Notes: generated from the sequence alone by a model not told the origin. DNA of 64,000 bases from Aeromicrobium phragmitis (GCF_003674095.1 NZ_RDBF01000001.1:124001-188000); one strand, 5' to 3'; shown: positions 42,613 through 50,390, numbered from the stretch's first letter. A program made the numbers and translations.

Positions 42613-42636
42613 GTTTCAGCCACTCGTGACTGAAAC
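42613..42636. promoter_or_regulatory. Palindrome upstream of the GlxA-like gene
   Basis: GTTTCAG (42613-42619) and CTGAAAC (42630-42636) are perfect 7-bp arms, extended inward by CCA and TGA with one mismatch. The position fits an autoregulatory or TetR-like site. Confidence 0.5.
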
Positions 42637-42659
42637 CACACGATAGCAGAATTTCTGCC

Positions 42660-42923
42660 ATGTTCTATCTCGCTGTCGTCTTCATCGCCGGGGGCCTGCT
42701 GGCCATCGGCGCACTGGTGCCCGATCTGCGCACCGACGGGTACCGCCGTGTTCCCGTCAGGGACGGGTCATCCGCCACAACGCCGCCCACTGGTGGGGGT
42801 CCAGGTCGCGCGGCAGCGCGGCCGGCCGCACACCCACGTCGCTCAGCGCGCGGTGGCTCCGCCGCGCGGACTGTCCGGTCGCCGCAGCCAGGATCTGCGC
42901 CATGCCACGCCCCCGGCCGGTGA
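42660..42923 (+). CDS. Possible small single-span membrane protein
   Basis: The frame starts with a hydrophobic helix (FYLAVVFIAGGLLAIGALVP) and then RTDGYRRVPVRDG, which looks like a small membrane protein. From 42757 onward it overlaps the erm gene on the opposite strand and becomes Ala/Arg/Pro-rich, as non-coding GC-rich frames do. If real, an original stop may have been lost. No clear ribosome-binding site was seen. Confidence 0.3.
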   Translation: MFYLAVVFIAGGLLAIGALVPDLRTDGYRRVPVRDGSSATTPPTGGGPGRAAARPAAHPRRSARGGSAARTVRSPQPGSAPCHAPGR

Positions 42924-43527
42924 ACACCGCCCGAACGAACCGCTGGTAGCTCGCGCGATCGGCCGGGGCGATGAGCGGCGTCTGCCGTCGGTTGATGGTG
43001 AGGATGCCGCCGTCGACGCTGGGCACGGGACGGAACGCCTGTGCCGGCACTCGCCCGTGGAGGGCGAAGGTGAACCACGGTGCGGTCTGGGCGGTGAGCA
43101 TCGTCCGGCCGCCCACGCCGGCGCGCTTGCGGGCGACCTCCCACTGGGTCAGCAGCACCGCGTCCCGCCAACGGGGCGCGGACAGCAGCCGGCGCAGGAT
43201 CGGGGTCGTGAGATGGAACGGCACGTTGCTCACGATCACCGGACGGTCGAGGCGGACCCGCATCACGTCGTCGCGGCGCACCCGCACGTGGGGCAAGGTC
43301 CGCCGCAGACCCGCGACGCGGTGCTCGTCGATGTCGATCGCGAGCAGATCGCGTCCCAGCCGGGCCAGTGGTCGGGTCAGCGCACCGTCGCCGCAACCGA
43401 TCTCGAGGATCGGGCCGTCCGTGGCCGCGACGAGGCGCACCATCCGGTCGATGGTGGGGCGGTGCTGAAGGAAGTTCTGGCCGAGTTCGTGCCGGCCGCC
43501 GTGAGCAGAAGATCGAGTACGTCGCAT
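42757..43527 (-). CDS. erm: Erm-type 23S rRNA adenine N6-methyltransferase
   Basis: The 256-residue protein has GGRHELGQNFLQHR (10-23), SAM motif I EIGCGDGALT (42-51), DIDEHRV and the catalytic motif NVPF (101-104). This order is that of the Erm/KsgA family; the HELGQNFL start, NVPF and short C-terminal domain favour Erm, which methylates A2058 of 23S rRNA and gives macrolide-lincosamide-streptogramin resistance. The ATG at 43527 has GGAG 6 nt upstream, but that GGAG is inside a hairpin. A 21-codon leader ORF and a second hairpin lie further upstream, so expression is probably inducible. KsgA is the main alternative and is considered unlikely. Confidence 0.82.
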   Translation of the reverse strand: MRRTRSSAHGGRHELGQNFLQHRPTIDRMVRLVAATDGPILEIGCGDGALTRPLARLGRDLLAIDIDEHRVAGLRRTLPHVRVRRDDVMRVRLDRPVIVSNVPFHLTTPILRRLLSAPRWRDAVLLTQWEVARKRAGVGGRTMLTAQTAPWFTFALHGRVPAQAFRPVPSVDGGILTINRRQTPLIAPADRASYQRFVRAVFTGRGRGMAQILAAATGQSARRSHRALSDVGVRPAALPRDLDPHQWAALWRMTRP

Positions 43528-43529
43528 GA

Positions 43530-43553
43530 GTGCTCCGAGGAGTCGGGGAGCAC
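43530..43553 (-). promoter_or_regulatory. Hairpin hiding the erm ribosome-binding site
   Basis: GTGCTCC and GGAGCAC (43547-43553 and 43530-43536 on the plus strand) form a perfect 7-bp stem ending 3 nt before the erm ATG. The GGAG in the 3' arm is the only ribosome-binding sequence, so the stem would block translation until opened. Confidence 0.6.
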
Positions 43554-43610
43554 CCGGGGCAGGGAAAGACCGCGCGTCCGGGTGCGCCACATGGCACAGG
43601 CATCCGGAAT

Positions 43611-43648
43611 ACGGCGCGTCTGAAAGATCAGTGAGAAGGGCGCGCCGT
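43611..43648 (-). promoter_or_regulatory. Hairpin directly after the erm leader ORF
   Basis: ACGGCGCG and CGCGCCGT form a perfect 8-bp stem with a 22-nt loop. The stem overlaps the last base of the leader stop codon, where a stalled ribosome would interfere with it. It could be a transcription attenuator or one arm of a switching structure. Confidence 0.5.
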
Positions 43649-43713
43649 CAGGCGCGAGCGCGGTCCCGCATGAGGTTCAGCCGCCCGTAGGCGACCGACG
43701 TCAGTGTTCCCAT
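43648..43713 (-). CDS. 21-residue leader peptide upstream of erm
   Basis: ATG at 43713 opens a 21-codon frame ending RLNLMRDRARA. It lies 120 nt upstream of the erm start and between a TACGCT -10-like box (7 nt before the ATG, so possibly leaderless) and a stable hairpin. Arg-x-Arg sequences (RDR, RAR) are known to promote macrolide-dependent ribosome stalling in some Erm leaders. A function as a drug-sensing leader is inferred from layout. Confidence 0.5.
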   Translation of the reverse strand: MGTLTSVAYGRLNLMRDRARA

Positions 43714-43750
43714 GCGGGCGAGCGTAGCACTGAGCTGCGACGATGAGCGG

Positions 43751-44203
43751 GTGTCGTTGAATCTCCGCCCCGCCACGTCCGGCGACGATCTGGTGCTCGC
43801 GGACCTGTGGCGGCGGGCGGTGGAAGCGACCCACGACTTCCTGAGCCCAGAGGACGTCGACTTCTACGCCGGCCACATCCGCGACGTCTACCTTCCCGCG
43901 CTCAAGGTCACGGTCGCCGAGTTCGATGGCGCTGTCGTGGGGTTCGTCGGGACGCAGGAGCACCGGCTCGAGATGCTGTTCGTCGAGCCGGACGCCCACG
44001 GCCGCGGCGTCGGCACCGCGCTGGTGGAACACGTGGCGGCACAACATCCCGTGCTCGAACTCGACGTCAACGAGCAGAATCCCGCGGCGCGCGGCTTCTA
44101 CGCGTCGCTGGGATTCGAGGTCGTCGGCCGTTCCCCGCTCGACGGCGAGGGCCGGCCGTTCCCCTTGCTGCACCTGCGCCGCAGCGTCAACCCGTCTGCG
44201 TAG
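43751..44203 (+). CDS. GNAT-family N-acetyltransferase
   Basis: The 150-residue protein has the acetyl-CoA loop VEPDAHGRGVGTALVEHV (about 79-96) and the C-terminal NEQNPAARGFYASLGFEVVGRS typical of small GNAT enzymes. The GTG at 43751 was chosen because it begins the conserved LNLRPAT strand; there is no ATG in frame nearby other than 43712, which overlaps the divergent erm leader. The substrate is unknown. Its stop directly abuts a palindrome shared with the CDF gene. Confidence 0.87.
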   Translation: MSLNLRPATSGDDLVLADLWRRAVEATHDFLSPEDVDFYAGHIRDVYLPALKVTVAEFDGAVVGFVGTQEHRLEMLFVEPDAHGRGVGTALVEHVAAQHPVLELDVNEQNPAARGFYASLGFEVVGRSPLDGEGRPFPLLHLRRSVNPSA

Positions 44204-44245
44204 CGTCATACGTTCTGCGGGCTCTGACCCACAGAAGGTATGACG
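44204..44245. terminator. Bidirectional palindrome, copy 1
   Basis: CGTCATACGTTCTGCGGG (44204-44221) pairs with CCCACAGAAGGTATGACG (44228-44245), with two mismatches and a 6-nt loop. It lies between the GNAT gene and the convergent CDF gene, and includes the CDF stop codon. A closely related palindrome lies at 45615. Confidence 0.75.
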
Positions 44246-45249
44246 TCAGCCGGTCCTGGACGTTGCGCCAACGTGGGGCGGGGGCGAACGGTCACGTTGC
44301 CGACATGGGGCACGGATTCCATCACGTGGGCGACCACGCCGTCGGCGATCCGATCGGCGCTGGCGAGATCGAGCTCCCGCTCCATCTCAACGACGAGCTG
44401 GGCTTCGAGCCGATGCCCCGTCCACCGCGCCTTGACGTCGGAAGTTCCCTCGACCCCCGGAACCTCACAAGCGGCTGTTCCGATCGCCGCGATCGTCCCC
44501 GGCTCCACGCCGTCGAGCAGACGCCGCGCGATCGACCGGACGGACTGGACCAAGATGGCCAGGATCGTCGCAGCGATCACCAGGCCGACCACGGCGTCTG
44601 CACGAGGGAAGCCCAGCCAGACGCCGAGAACACCGACGACCACCGCCACGGAGGTGAGGCCGTCCGCCCGAGCGTGATGCACTTCGGCCACCAGGGCGGC
44701 CGAGCCGATCCGCCGACCAGTTCGGATGCGATACACCGCGGCGATCTCGTTGCCCGCTGCTCCCACGATTCCGGTCGCGAAGACCCAGCCGAGATGGGTC
44801 AGCGGTCGCGGATCGACCAGACCCCGGACGGACTCCCACACGATCCACGCCGCCGAAGCGGCGATCACCATGGCGATGAGGACGCCGACGAGGTCCTCGA
44901 GACGGCGGAAGCCGAAGGGAAAGCTGGCGGTGGGCGGGCGACGCCCCAGCCAGAAGGCGATGAGGAGGGGCACCGTCGTCACGAGATGACCCACGTTGTG
45001 GATGGTGTCGGCCAGCAGCCCCAGCGAACCGCTGATCATCACGATCGCGACCTGCAGCAGGGCAGTGACCGCCATGGCCACCATGGAGATCCAGGCCGTG
45101 CGGATGCCGGCGCTCGACGCCTCGTCGGCGTCCTGGATGGACTCCGCGGCGTCGTGGGAATGAGGGACGAGCGCGTGCCGGAGCCGCGCGAGCCGACCGT
45201 GCCGATGGTCAATCTCGTGGTCGAGCTGGGCGGCCTCCTCAATCTTCAT
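44206..45249 (-). CDS. CDF-family cation diffusion facilitator
   Basis: The 347-residue protein has a His-rich N-terminus (LDHEIDHRHG, LVPHSHD), six predicted helices and ISGSLGLLADTIHNVGHLV in helix 2, where His/Asp form the metal site. The helix 5 segment HHARADGLTSVAVVVGV carries the paired site. A C-terminal cytoplasmic domain follows. CDF proteins export Zn, Co, Fe or Mn by proton exchange. An ArsR/SmtB-type regulator is divergent 53 nt away. The last codons lie within a palindrome. Confidence 0.92.
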   Translation of the reverse strand: MKIEEAAQLDHEIDHRHGRLARLRHALVPHSHDAAESIQDADEASSAGIRTAWISMVAMAVTALLQVAIVMISGSLGLLADTIHNVGHLVTTVPLLIAFWLGRRPPTASFPFGFRRLEDLVGVLIAMVIAASAAWIVWESVRGLVDPRPLTHLGWVFATGIVGAAGNEIAAVYRIRTGRRIGSAALVAEVHHARADGLTSVAVVVGVLGVWLGFPRADAVVGLVIAATILAILVQSVRSIARRLLDGVEPGTIAAIGTAACEVPGVEGTSDVKARWTGHRLEAQLVVEMERELDLASADRIADGVVAHVMESVPHVGNVTVRPRPTLAQRPGPADVIPSVGQSPQNV

Positions 45250-45302
45250 ACTTGCGAAGGTACTGTCTTTTCTTTTGGCTGCGCAACTACGAAGATGTCG
45301 AC

Positions 45303-45614
45303 ATGGCTGAGACGGCGGCGGGACAGGGTCCCGACAACGAGTACGTCGAGTTGGCGGTGGAGGTCTTCTCGATGCTCGCCGACGCGACGCGCGTGCGCAT
45401 CATCCTCGCCCTGCGCGACGGCGAACTCTCGGTGAACCGGCTGGCGGAGGCCGTGGACAAGAGTCCCACCGCCGTGTCCCAGCACCTCGCCAAGCTCCGG
45501 CTCTCGCGCATGGTGACCAGCCGCCGCGAGGGCACCACGGTCTACTACTCACTCGCCAACGAACACGCCCCTCAGCTCGTGACCGACGCGATGTTCCAGG
45601 CCGAAGCAGTGTGA
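45303..45614 (+). CDS. ArsR/SmtB-family metal-responsive repressor
   Basis: The 103-residue protein has a winged-helix ArsR fold (VFSMLADATRVRIILALRDGELSVNRLAEA, then SPTAVSQHLAKLRLSRMV) and the beta-wing RREGTTVYYSL. The last helix (NEHAPQLVTDAMFQAEAV) keeps one His and a Glu where SmtB-type sensors carry zinc ligands, but a standard DxH/HxxE set is not complete, so the metal cannot be named. It probably represses the divergent CDF gene. The ATG at 45303 has little ribosome-binding sequence. Confidence 0.85.
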   Translation: MAETAAGQGPDNEYVELAVEVFSMLADATRVRIILALRDGELSVNRLAEAVDKSPTAVSQHLAKLRLSRMVTSRREGTTVYYSLANEHAPQLVTDAMFQAEAV

Positions 45615-45656
45615 CGTCATACGTTCTGCGGGCCCCGGCCCGCAGAACGTATGACG
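45615..45656. terminator. Bidirectional palindrome, copy 2 (perfect 20-bp arms)
   Basis: Arms beginning CGTCATACGTTCTGCGGG at 45615 and ending at 45656 pair perfectly over 20 bp with a 2-nt loop. It lies between the ends of the ArsR gene and dnaB. The first 18 nt of its left arm are identical to the left arm of the palindrome at 44204. Confidence 0.85.
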
Positions 45657-45672
45657 CAAGAGGGGCGACCGG

Positions 45673-47076
45673 TCAGAAGAAGTCGCCTGCTGCTGCGCCG
45701 CCTGCGGGAGCCTCGGGCTCGCGGGCCATCGGCGTGAAGCGCGAGTAGTGGCCTTGGAAGGACACGGCCACCTTGTTGACCGGGCCCGAGCGGTTCTTGG
45801 CGACGATGATGTCGGCCTCTCCCGGACGCTCGGACTCGCCGGCGCCGTGCGCGTCGGGACGGTTGAGCAGCATGACGATGTCGGCGTCCTGCTCGATCGA
45901 GCCGGACTCGCGCAGGTCGGACAGCTGCGGGGTCTTGTCCGTGCGCTGCTCCGAGCCACGGTTCAGCTGGCTGATCGCGATGATCGGGACCTCGAGCTCC
46001 TTGGCCAGCAGCTTGATCTGGCGGCTGAACTCCGAGACCTCCACCTGGCGGTTCTCGACCCGCTTGCCCGAGGTCATCAGCTGCAGGTAGTCGAGCACGA
46101 TGAGGCCGAGCCCGTGCTCCTTCTTGATCCGGCGCGCCTTGGAGCGGATGTCGGGCATCGTCATGTTGGGCGAGTCGTCGATGACGATCGGCGCGGACTG
46201 GACGGTCAGCAGGGTGCGGCCGATCGCGTCCCAGTCGCGGTTGGACATGCCGCCGCCGCGCATGTGGTGGATGGCGACCTTGGCCTCGGCCGAGAGCAGA
46301 CGCATGGCGATCTCGGCGCCGGTCATCTCCAAGGAGAAGATCGCGCACGGGACGTTGTCGCGGATGGCGGCCTGGCGCACGAAATCGAGCCCGAGCGTGG
46401 ACTTGCCGACACCCGGACGTGCGGCGACGACGATCATCTGGCCGGGGCGGAAGCCGGTGGTGAGGCGATCGAGGTCGGGGAAGCCGCTGAGCACGCCCGA
46501 GACGTCGCCGTCACGGTTCTGGATCTGCTCGATCTCATCGATCGTGTCGGTCATGAGGGCCGAGAGCAGGTTGTAGTCCTCGCCGGCGGTGGAACCGTCG
46601 ACGTCGAGTACCTCGGCCTGCGCGCGGTCGACGATCTCGCTGAGCTCGCCCTGGCCACTGTGCCCGAGCTGGGCGATCCGCTGACCGACCTCGACGAGCC
46701 GCCGCAGCACGGCCTTCTCGTGGACGATCTGTGCGTAGTAGTCGACGTTGGCCGCGATCGGCACCGCGGCGACGAGATCGTGGAGGTACGTGGCGCCGCC
46801 GACGCGACCGATCTCGCCACGGCGCTGCAACTCGGCGGCGACGGTGATGGCGTCGGCCGGCTCGCCGCGGCCGGCGAGGTCGACGATCGTCTCGAAGATG
46901 AGCTCGTGGGCGGGCCGATAGAAGTCGCGCGCCTCGAGGACGTCGGACGCAGGGTCGATGGCGTTCTTGCTCATGAGCATCGCGCCGAGCACGCTCTGCT
47001 CGGCAGCCATGTCCTGTGGAGGAACGCTGCCGGCGCCCTCGGGCTGCGGCTCCTCGTACAGGTCGGCGACACTCAC
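45673..47076 (-). CDS. dnaB: Replicative DNA helicase DnaB
   Basis: The 467-residue protein has the DnaB N-terminal domain (PPQDMAAEQSVLGAMLMSK from about 19), a linker, and a RecA-like C-terminal helicase domain with Walker A ARPGVGKST (219-227), GLIVLDYLQLM and ELEVPIIAISQLNRG. This is the hexameric helicase that unwinds DNA at the replication fork. It is full length and carries no intein, unlike many mycobacterial copies. It is transcribed leftward. A group of DnaA-box-like sequences lies just upstream. Confidence 0.97.
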   Translation of the reverse strand: MSVADLYEEPQPEGAGSVPPQDMAAEQSVLGAMLMSKNAIDPASDVLEARDFYRPAHELIFETIVDLAGRGEPADAITVAAELQRRGEIGRVGGATYLHDLVAAVPIAANVDYYAQIVHEKAVLRRLVEVGQRIAQLGHSGQGELSEIVDRAQAEVLDVDGSTAGEDYNLLSALMTDTIDEIEQIQNRDGDVSGVLSGFPDLDRLTTGFRPGQMIVVAARPGVGKSTLGLDFVRQAAIRDNVPCAIFSLEMTGAEIAMRLLSAEAKVAIHHMRGGGMSNRDWDAIGRTLLTVQSAPIVIDDSPNMTMPDIRSKARRIKKEHGLGLIVLDYLQLMTSGKRVENRQVEVSEFSRQIKLLAKELEVPIIAISQLNRGSEQRTDKTPQLSDLRESGSIEQDADIVMLLNRPDAHGAGESERPGEADIIVAKNRSGPVNKVAVSFQGHYSRFTPMAREPEAPAGGAAAGDFF

Positions 47077-47189
47077 CTGCGGCTCCCTCCTCGTGGTCTC
47101 GCACCTACCGTACGGACGCCCACTGTCACTCTCGGGACATCGCTCCGGCGAGCCACGTTAGGCCCCCGGCGAGCCCCGTTTCCAGCTCG

Positions 47190-47342
47190 TTGTCCACAGG
47201 GGGTGTGGACGATGGCGCCGATCGTGTGGAGAAACGCCGAGCAGCGTGTGCACACACCGTGGATTTCTCTGTGGACATCGCGCCCCCTCCGTCGATCCGA
47301 ACGCCCTGACCTGCGAAAACGCGGCGCACACGGTGTGGACCG
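47190..47342. other. Cluster of DnaA-box-like 9-mers
   Basis: TTGTCCACA (47190-47198) is an exact actinobacterial DnaA box. TGTGGACGA (47204), TGTGGAGAA (47225) and TGTGGACAT (47270) are one-mismatch boxes on the other strand, and TGTGGACCG (47334) has two mismatches. All lie in the 344-nt gap between dnaB and the MATE gene, which otherwise holds no gene before 47421. Confidence 0.55.
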
Positions 47343-47420
47343 AAGAAAGATCTCGACGATCTTCGTCCCCAGGAGCAGTTCCGGGAAACCGCGTGACAGC
47401 GGGGTCTAGACTGCTCTACG

Positions 47421-47456
47421 ATGTGCGTTTTCCCCACCGTCGACGGCTTCCTGTGA
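47421..47456 (+). CDS. 11-residue upstream ORF overlapping the MATE start
   Basis: ATG at 47421 opens the 11-codon frame MCVFPTVDGFL. Its TGA overlaps the MATE GTG by 4 nt (GTGA). TAGACT (47407-47412) lies 8 nt before the ATG, so the transcript may be leaderless and begin with this ORF. The MATE gene would then depend on re-initiation. Confidence 0.45.
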   Translation: MCVFPTVDGFL

Positions 47457-48757
47457 AAGACGTCGACCGCCGGATTCTGGCCATCGCCCTGCCGGCCTTC
47501 GCGGCCCTCGTCAGCGAGCCGCTCATGCTCGTCGCCGATACCGCGATCGTGGGCCACCTCGGCCGTAGCGAACTCGCCGGGCTGGCCGCCGCCTCGACCG
47601 TGCTCACCACCGTGGTGGGGTTGTGCATCTTCCTCGCCTACGGCAGCACCGCGACCGTGGCGCGCTACCAGGGGGCCGGCGACGACCGCCGAGCGCTCGA
47701 GAGTGCCGTCGGAGGCGTCTGGCTCGCGGGCTTGCTGGGCGTGGTGCTCACCGCGGTCCTCGCACTGATCGCTCGCCCGCTCGCCACGGCGCTCTCCAGT
47801 TCGGCGGGGGTTGCCGATCTCGCCCACGAGTACCTCCTGGTCGCCACCGCCTCCGTTCCCGCCATGCTGCTGGTTCTCGCCGCGACCGGCGCCCTCCGCG
47901 GACTGCTCGACCTGCGCACGCCGCTCATCGCGATGATCGCGGCGAACCTGCTCAACATCGTCCTGACCGTCACCTTCGTCTACGGCATGGGCGCGGGTCT
48001 GGCCGGCGCCGCACTCGGGCTGGTGATCGCACAATGGCTCGCCGCGATCTGGCTCTGCGCGGTCGTCGTCCGGCGCGCCCGCGCCCAGCGGGCCTCGATC
48101 CATCCGCGGCTCACCGAGATCCTCACCGCGGCCACCGACGGCGTCCCGCTCCTGGTGCGCACCGTGACGCTGCGCGCGTCGCTCGTGCTGGCGACGGTCG
48201 TCGCGGCGAGCCTCGGCGACGCACCCCTCGCCGCTCACCAGATCGCCACGACCGTCGTGTCCCTGCTGGCCTTCGCCCTCGACGCGCTCGCCATTGCCGG
48301 TCAAACGCTCACCGGCCGCACGCTCGGCGCGTCCGATGCCGCGGGAACCCGGGCGATGACCCGGCGGATGATGGTATGGGGTGTGGGGGCGGGCATCGCC
48401 TTCGGTGCCGTCCTCGCGGCGGCTTCTCCGCTTGTGGCGCGGGGGTTCACCTCGGACGAGACGGTGCTGGCGACCGTCGTGCCGGCGTTGCTCGTCGTCG
48501 CGGCGATCCAACCGCTCTCGGGCCTGGTGTTCGTGCTCGACGGCGTGCTCATCGGCGCGGGCGACGGCGTGTTCCTCGCCTGGGCGGGCATCGTCGTGCT
48601 CGCCTTCTACGCTCCCGCAGCCCTCGTCGTCGGCTGGCTCGGGGCCTCCTTCACCTGGCTCTGGCTCGCCTACGGCCTGTTCATCGCGGCCCGCGGCGCG
48701 ACGCTGTGGTGGCGGCAGCGGGGTGAGGGATGGATGGTGCTCGGCAGCGCGCGCTGA
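47453..48757 (+). CDS. MATE-family (DinF-like) exporter
   Basis: The 434-residue protein has 12 predicted helices in two MATE repeats. LALPAFAALVSEPLMLVADTAIVGHLG-type sequence near the N-terminus and SLGDAPLAAHQIATTVVSLLAFALDALAIAGQ-type sequence in the middle are characteristic of DinF/MATE drug and metabolite exporters. The GTG at 47453 gives the standard length; a GTG at 47423 would add ten residues. Its start overlaps a small upstream ORF. It is divergent from dnaB. Confidence 0.9.
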   Translation: MKDVDRRILAIALPAFAALVSEPLMLVADTAIVGHLGRSELAGLAAASTVLTTVVGLCIFLAYGSTATVARYQGAGDDRRALESAVGGVWLAGLLGVVLTAVLALIARPLATALSSSAGVADLAHEYLLVATASVPAMLLVLAATGALRGLLDLRTPLIAMIAANLLNIVLTVTFVYGMGAGLAGAALGLVIAQWLAAIWLCAVVVRRARAQRASIHPRLTEILTAATDGVPLLVRTVTLRASLVLATVVAASLGDAPLAAHQIATTVVSLLAFALDALAIAGQTLTGRTLGASDAAGTRAMTRRMMVWGVGAGIAFGAVLAAASPLVARGFTSDETVLATVVPALLVVAAIQPLSGLVFVLDGVLIGAGDGVFLAWAGIVVLAFYAPAALVVGWLGASFTWLWLAYGLFIAARGATLWWRQRGEGWMVLGSAR

Positions 48758-48770
48758 ACGCCTGGGACGA

Positions 48771-50390
48771 TCAGTGATCCCCGGGGTCCGGGATGCTCGC
48801 CGTATCAAGGACCACCTCGACGAGGACCGGTCCTGGACGCTCGAGGACGTGAGGCAGTGCGTCGAAGTCACTCCATTTGGTCACCTGCACCCCCCTACCC
48901 CCGAGGGCCTCGGCGATGCCGGCGAAGCTGGGCCACGAGAAGGTCGTCAGCGCCGGATCGAACTCCTGGTTGACGAAGCGGTAGTACTCCGCGCCGTAGG
49001 CGTTGTCGTTGAGCAGCACCAGGACGAGATTGGCGTCGTAACGGACGGCGGTGTTGAACTCGGTCAGCCCGCCGAGCATGAATCCCCCGTCCCCGGCGAC
49101 CACCAAGGTCCGCGCATCCGGGCGGGCGAGGGCGGCGCCGATGCCGTATCCCACGCTGAGGCCGATGTGTCCCACGTTGAGACAGTGGGCGTAGTGGGAC
49201 GGATGGGCGACATCCAGGATGCGCAGCGCTTCATGGGAGAACCTCCCGCCGTCGATGCACAGGGACCGGTCGGGGTCGACGAGGTGATTGACCCGGTGCA
49301 GCACGCCGGTCAGCGTCAGCGGGCCGTCGTCCTGCGCGGCCGCCCGGTCCTCACGCCGGAACTCCTCGACCTTCCGGGCCAGCGCCTCGGACCGGAAATT
49401 CGATGCGCGTGCGCCGGCCTCGTCGAGGATCTCGACCAGCTCGGCCGCCGCCACCCCGGCGTCGGCCACGACACCCACGTCCACCGGGAAGTGGCGACCC
49501 AGCGCTCCTGAGTCGACGTCGATCTGGACGACTCGCTTTCCCTCCAACAGCTCGCCCTTGAGCGTCGTCAGCGAGGTGAGGGCCCCGCCGAAGACGAGCA
49601 GGCAGTCGCTGCGCGCGATCGTCTCGCTGGCGACCGGGTTGGCTAAGGTTCCGCAGATGCCGACGAGACAGGGGTCGGCCTGGAACAAGCCCTTGCCGCG
49701 CAAGGTGGTGGCGATCGGCGCTCCGATGCGCTCGGCCAGTGCGGTCAGGGCCTCCTCGGCGGCACCGGCCCCTCGCCCAGCGATCAGGAGGGGACGGCTC
49801 GACCCGATGATGACGCCTGCCGCCTCCTCCAGTGCGTCGCGCGACGGATGGGCGACCCCGCCCTGGAGGACCGTCGCCCTCGGGAGCTCCATCGAGCACT
49901 CCGCCTGGTGGAAGTCGCTCGGGATCCCCAGGACGACGGGGCGCCGAGCCGACACCGCCGATCGGAGCGCCGCGGCCAGGTCCAGAGCCGCCGTCTGCGG
50001 CGACCGGACTTCGCGGTACTCGGCACCCGTCGGCACGACGACCTCTCGCTGGGGGATGTTCTGCAGGTGCATCCCTTCGGCGCGCGACGTGTCACCCGCG
50101 ATGACCAGCACCGGGTAGCCGCCGCGGACGGCGTCGAAGAGCGCGCTCACGCAGTTCGCGATGGCACCGTGCGTGACCGTCGCGACGCCGACCTGTCCGG
50201 TGACCGCGGCGTGCCCCGCCGCCATGAGGACCGCTCCCCCTTCGTTCGCAGACGACACGAAGCGCCCGCCGGGCAGCCGATGGAAGCTGTCGGCGATGTA
50301 CATGTTCGCGTCGCCCATGACGCCGAACATCACGTCGACATCGAGCGCCCGCAGCGCTTGGGCGAAGAGGTCGTTGAAGGTGCCGCGCAC
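48771..50390 (-). CDS. ThDP-dependent enzyme (acetolactate synthase/benzoylformate decarboxylase-like)
   Basis: The 539-residue protein has the three-domain plan of ThDP decarboxylases and synthases. Glu50 in SSANEGGAVLMAAGHA is the cofactor-activating residue. A central domain without an obvious FAD motif follows. The ThDP-binding motif GDGGFMLGGLTEF ends about 25 residues later in NDNAYGAE. It is likely to decarboxylate or ligate a 2-oxo acid. It follows the TRAP transporter genes by 31 nt in the same direction, so the imported compound or a product may be its substrate. The exact reaction cannot be assigned. Confidence 0.8.
   Translation of the reverse strand: MRGTFNDLFAQALRALDVDVMFGVMGDANMYIADSFHRLPGGRFVSSANEGGAVLMAAGHAAVTGQVGVATVTHGAIANCVSALFDAVRGGYPVLVIAGDTSRAEGMHLQNIPQREVVVPTGAEYREVRSPQTAALDLAAALRSAVSARRPVVLGIPSDFHQAECSMELPRATVLQGGVAHPSRDALEEAAGVIIGSSRPLLIAGRGAGAAEEALTALAERIGAPIATTLRGKGLFQADPCLVGICGTLANPVASETIARSDCLLVFGGALTSLTTLKGELLEGKRVVQIDVDSGALGRHFPVDVGVVADAGVAAAELVEILDEAGARASNFRSEALARKVEEFRREDRAAAQDDGPLTLTGVLHRVNHLVDPDRSLCIDGGRFSHEALRILDVAHPSHYAHCLNVGHIGLSVGYGIGAALARPDARTLVVAGDGGFMLGGLTEFNTAVRYDANLVLVLLNDNAYGAEYYRFVNQEFDPALTTFSWPSFAGIAEALGGRGVQVTKWSDFDALPHVLERPGPVLVEVVLDTASIPDPGDH

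Noticed and set aside
42757-43527. KsgA (16S rRNA dimethyltransferase) as the identity of the Erm-like gene
   Set aside because: The HELGQNFL start, NVPF motif, short C-terminus and attenuator-like leader favour Erm; KsgA is usually slightly longer and constitutive.
45673-47076. Possible intein in DnaB
   Set aside because: The Walker A region and DYLQLM are contiguous in a normal 467-residue protein; no intein is inserted.
47077-47420. The DnaA-box cluster as the chromosomal origin oriC
   Set aside because: dnaA and dnaN are not in the window, and the cluster is smaller than a typical actinobacterial origin; kept only as a binding-site cluster.
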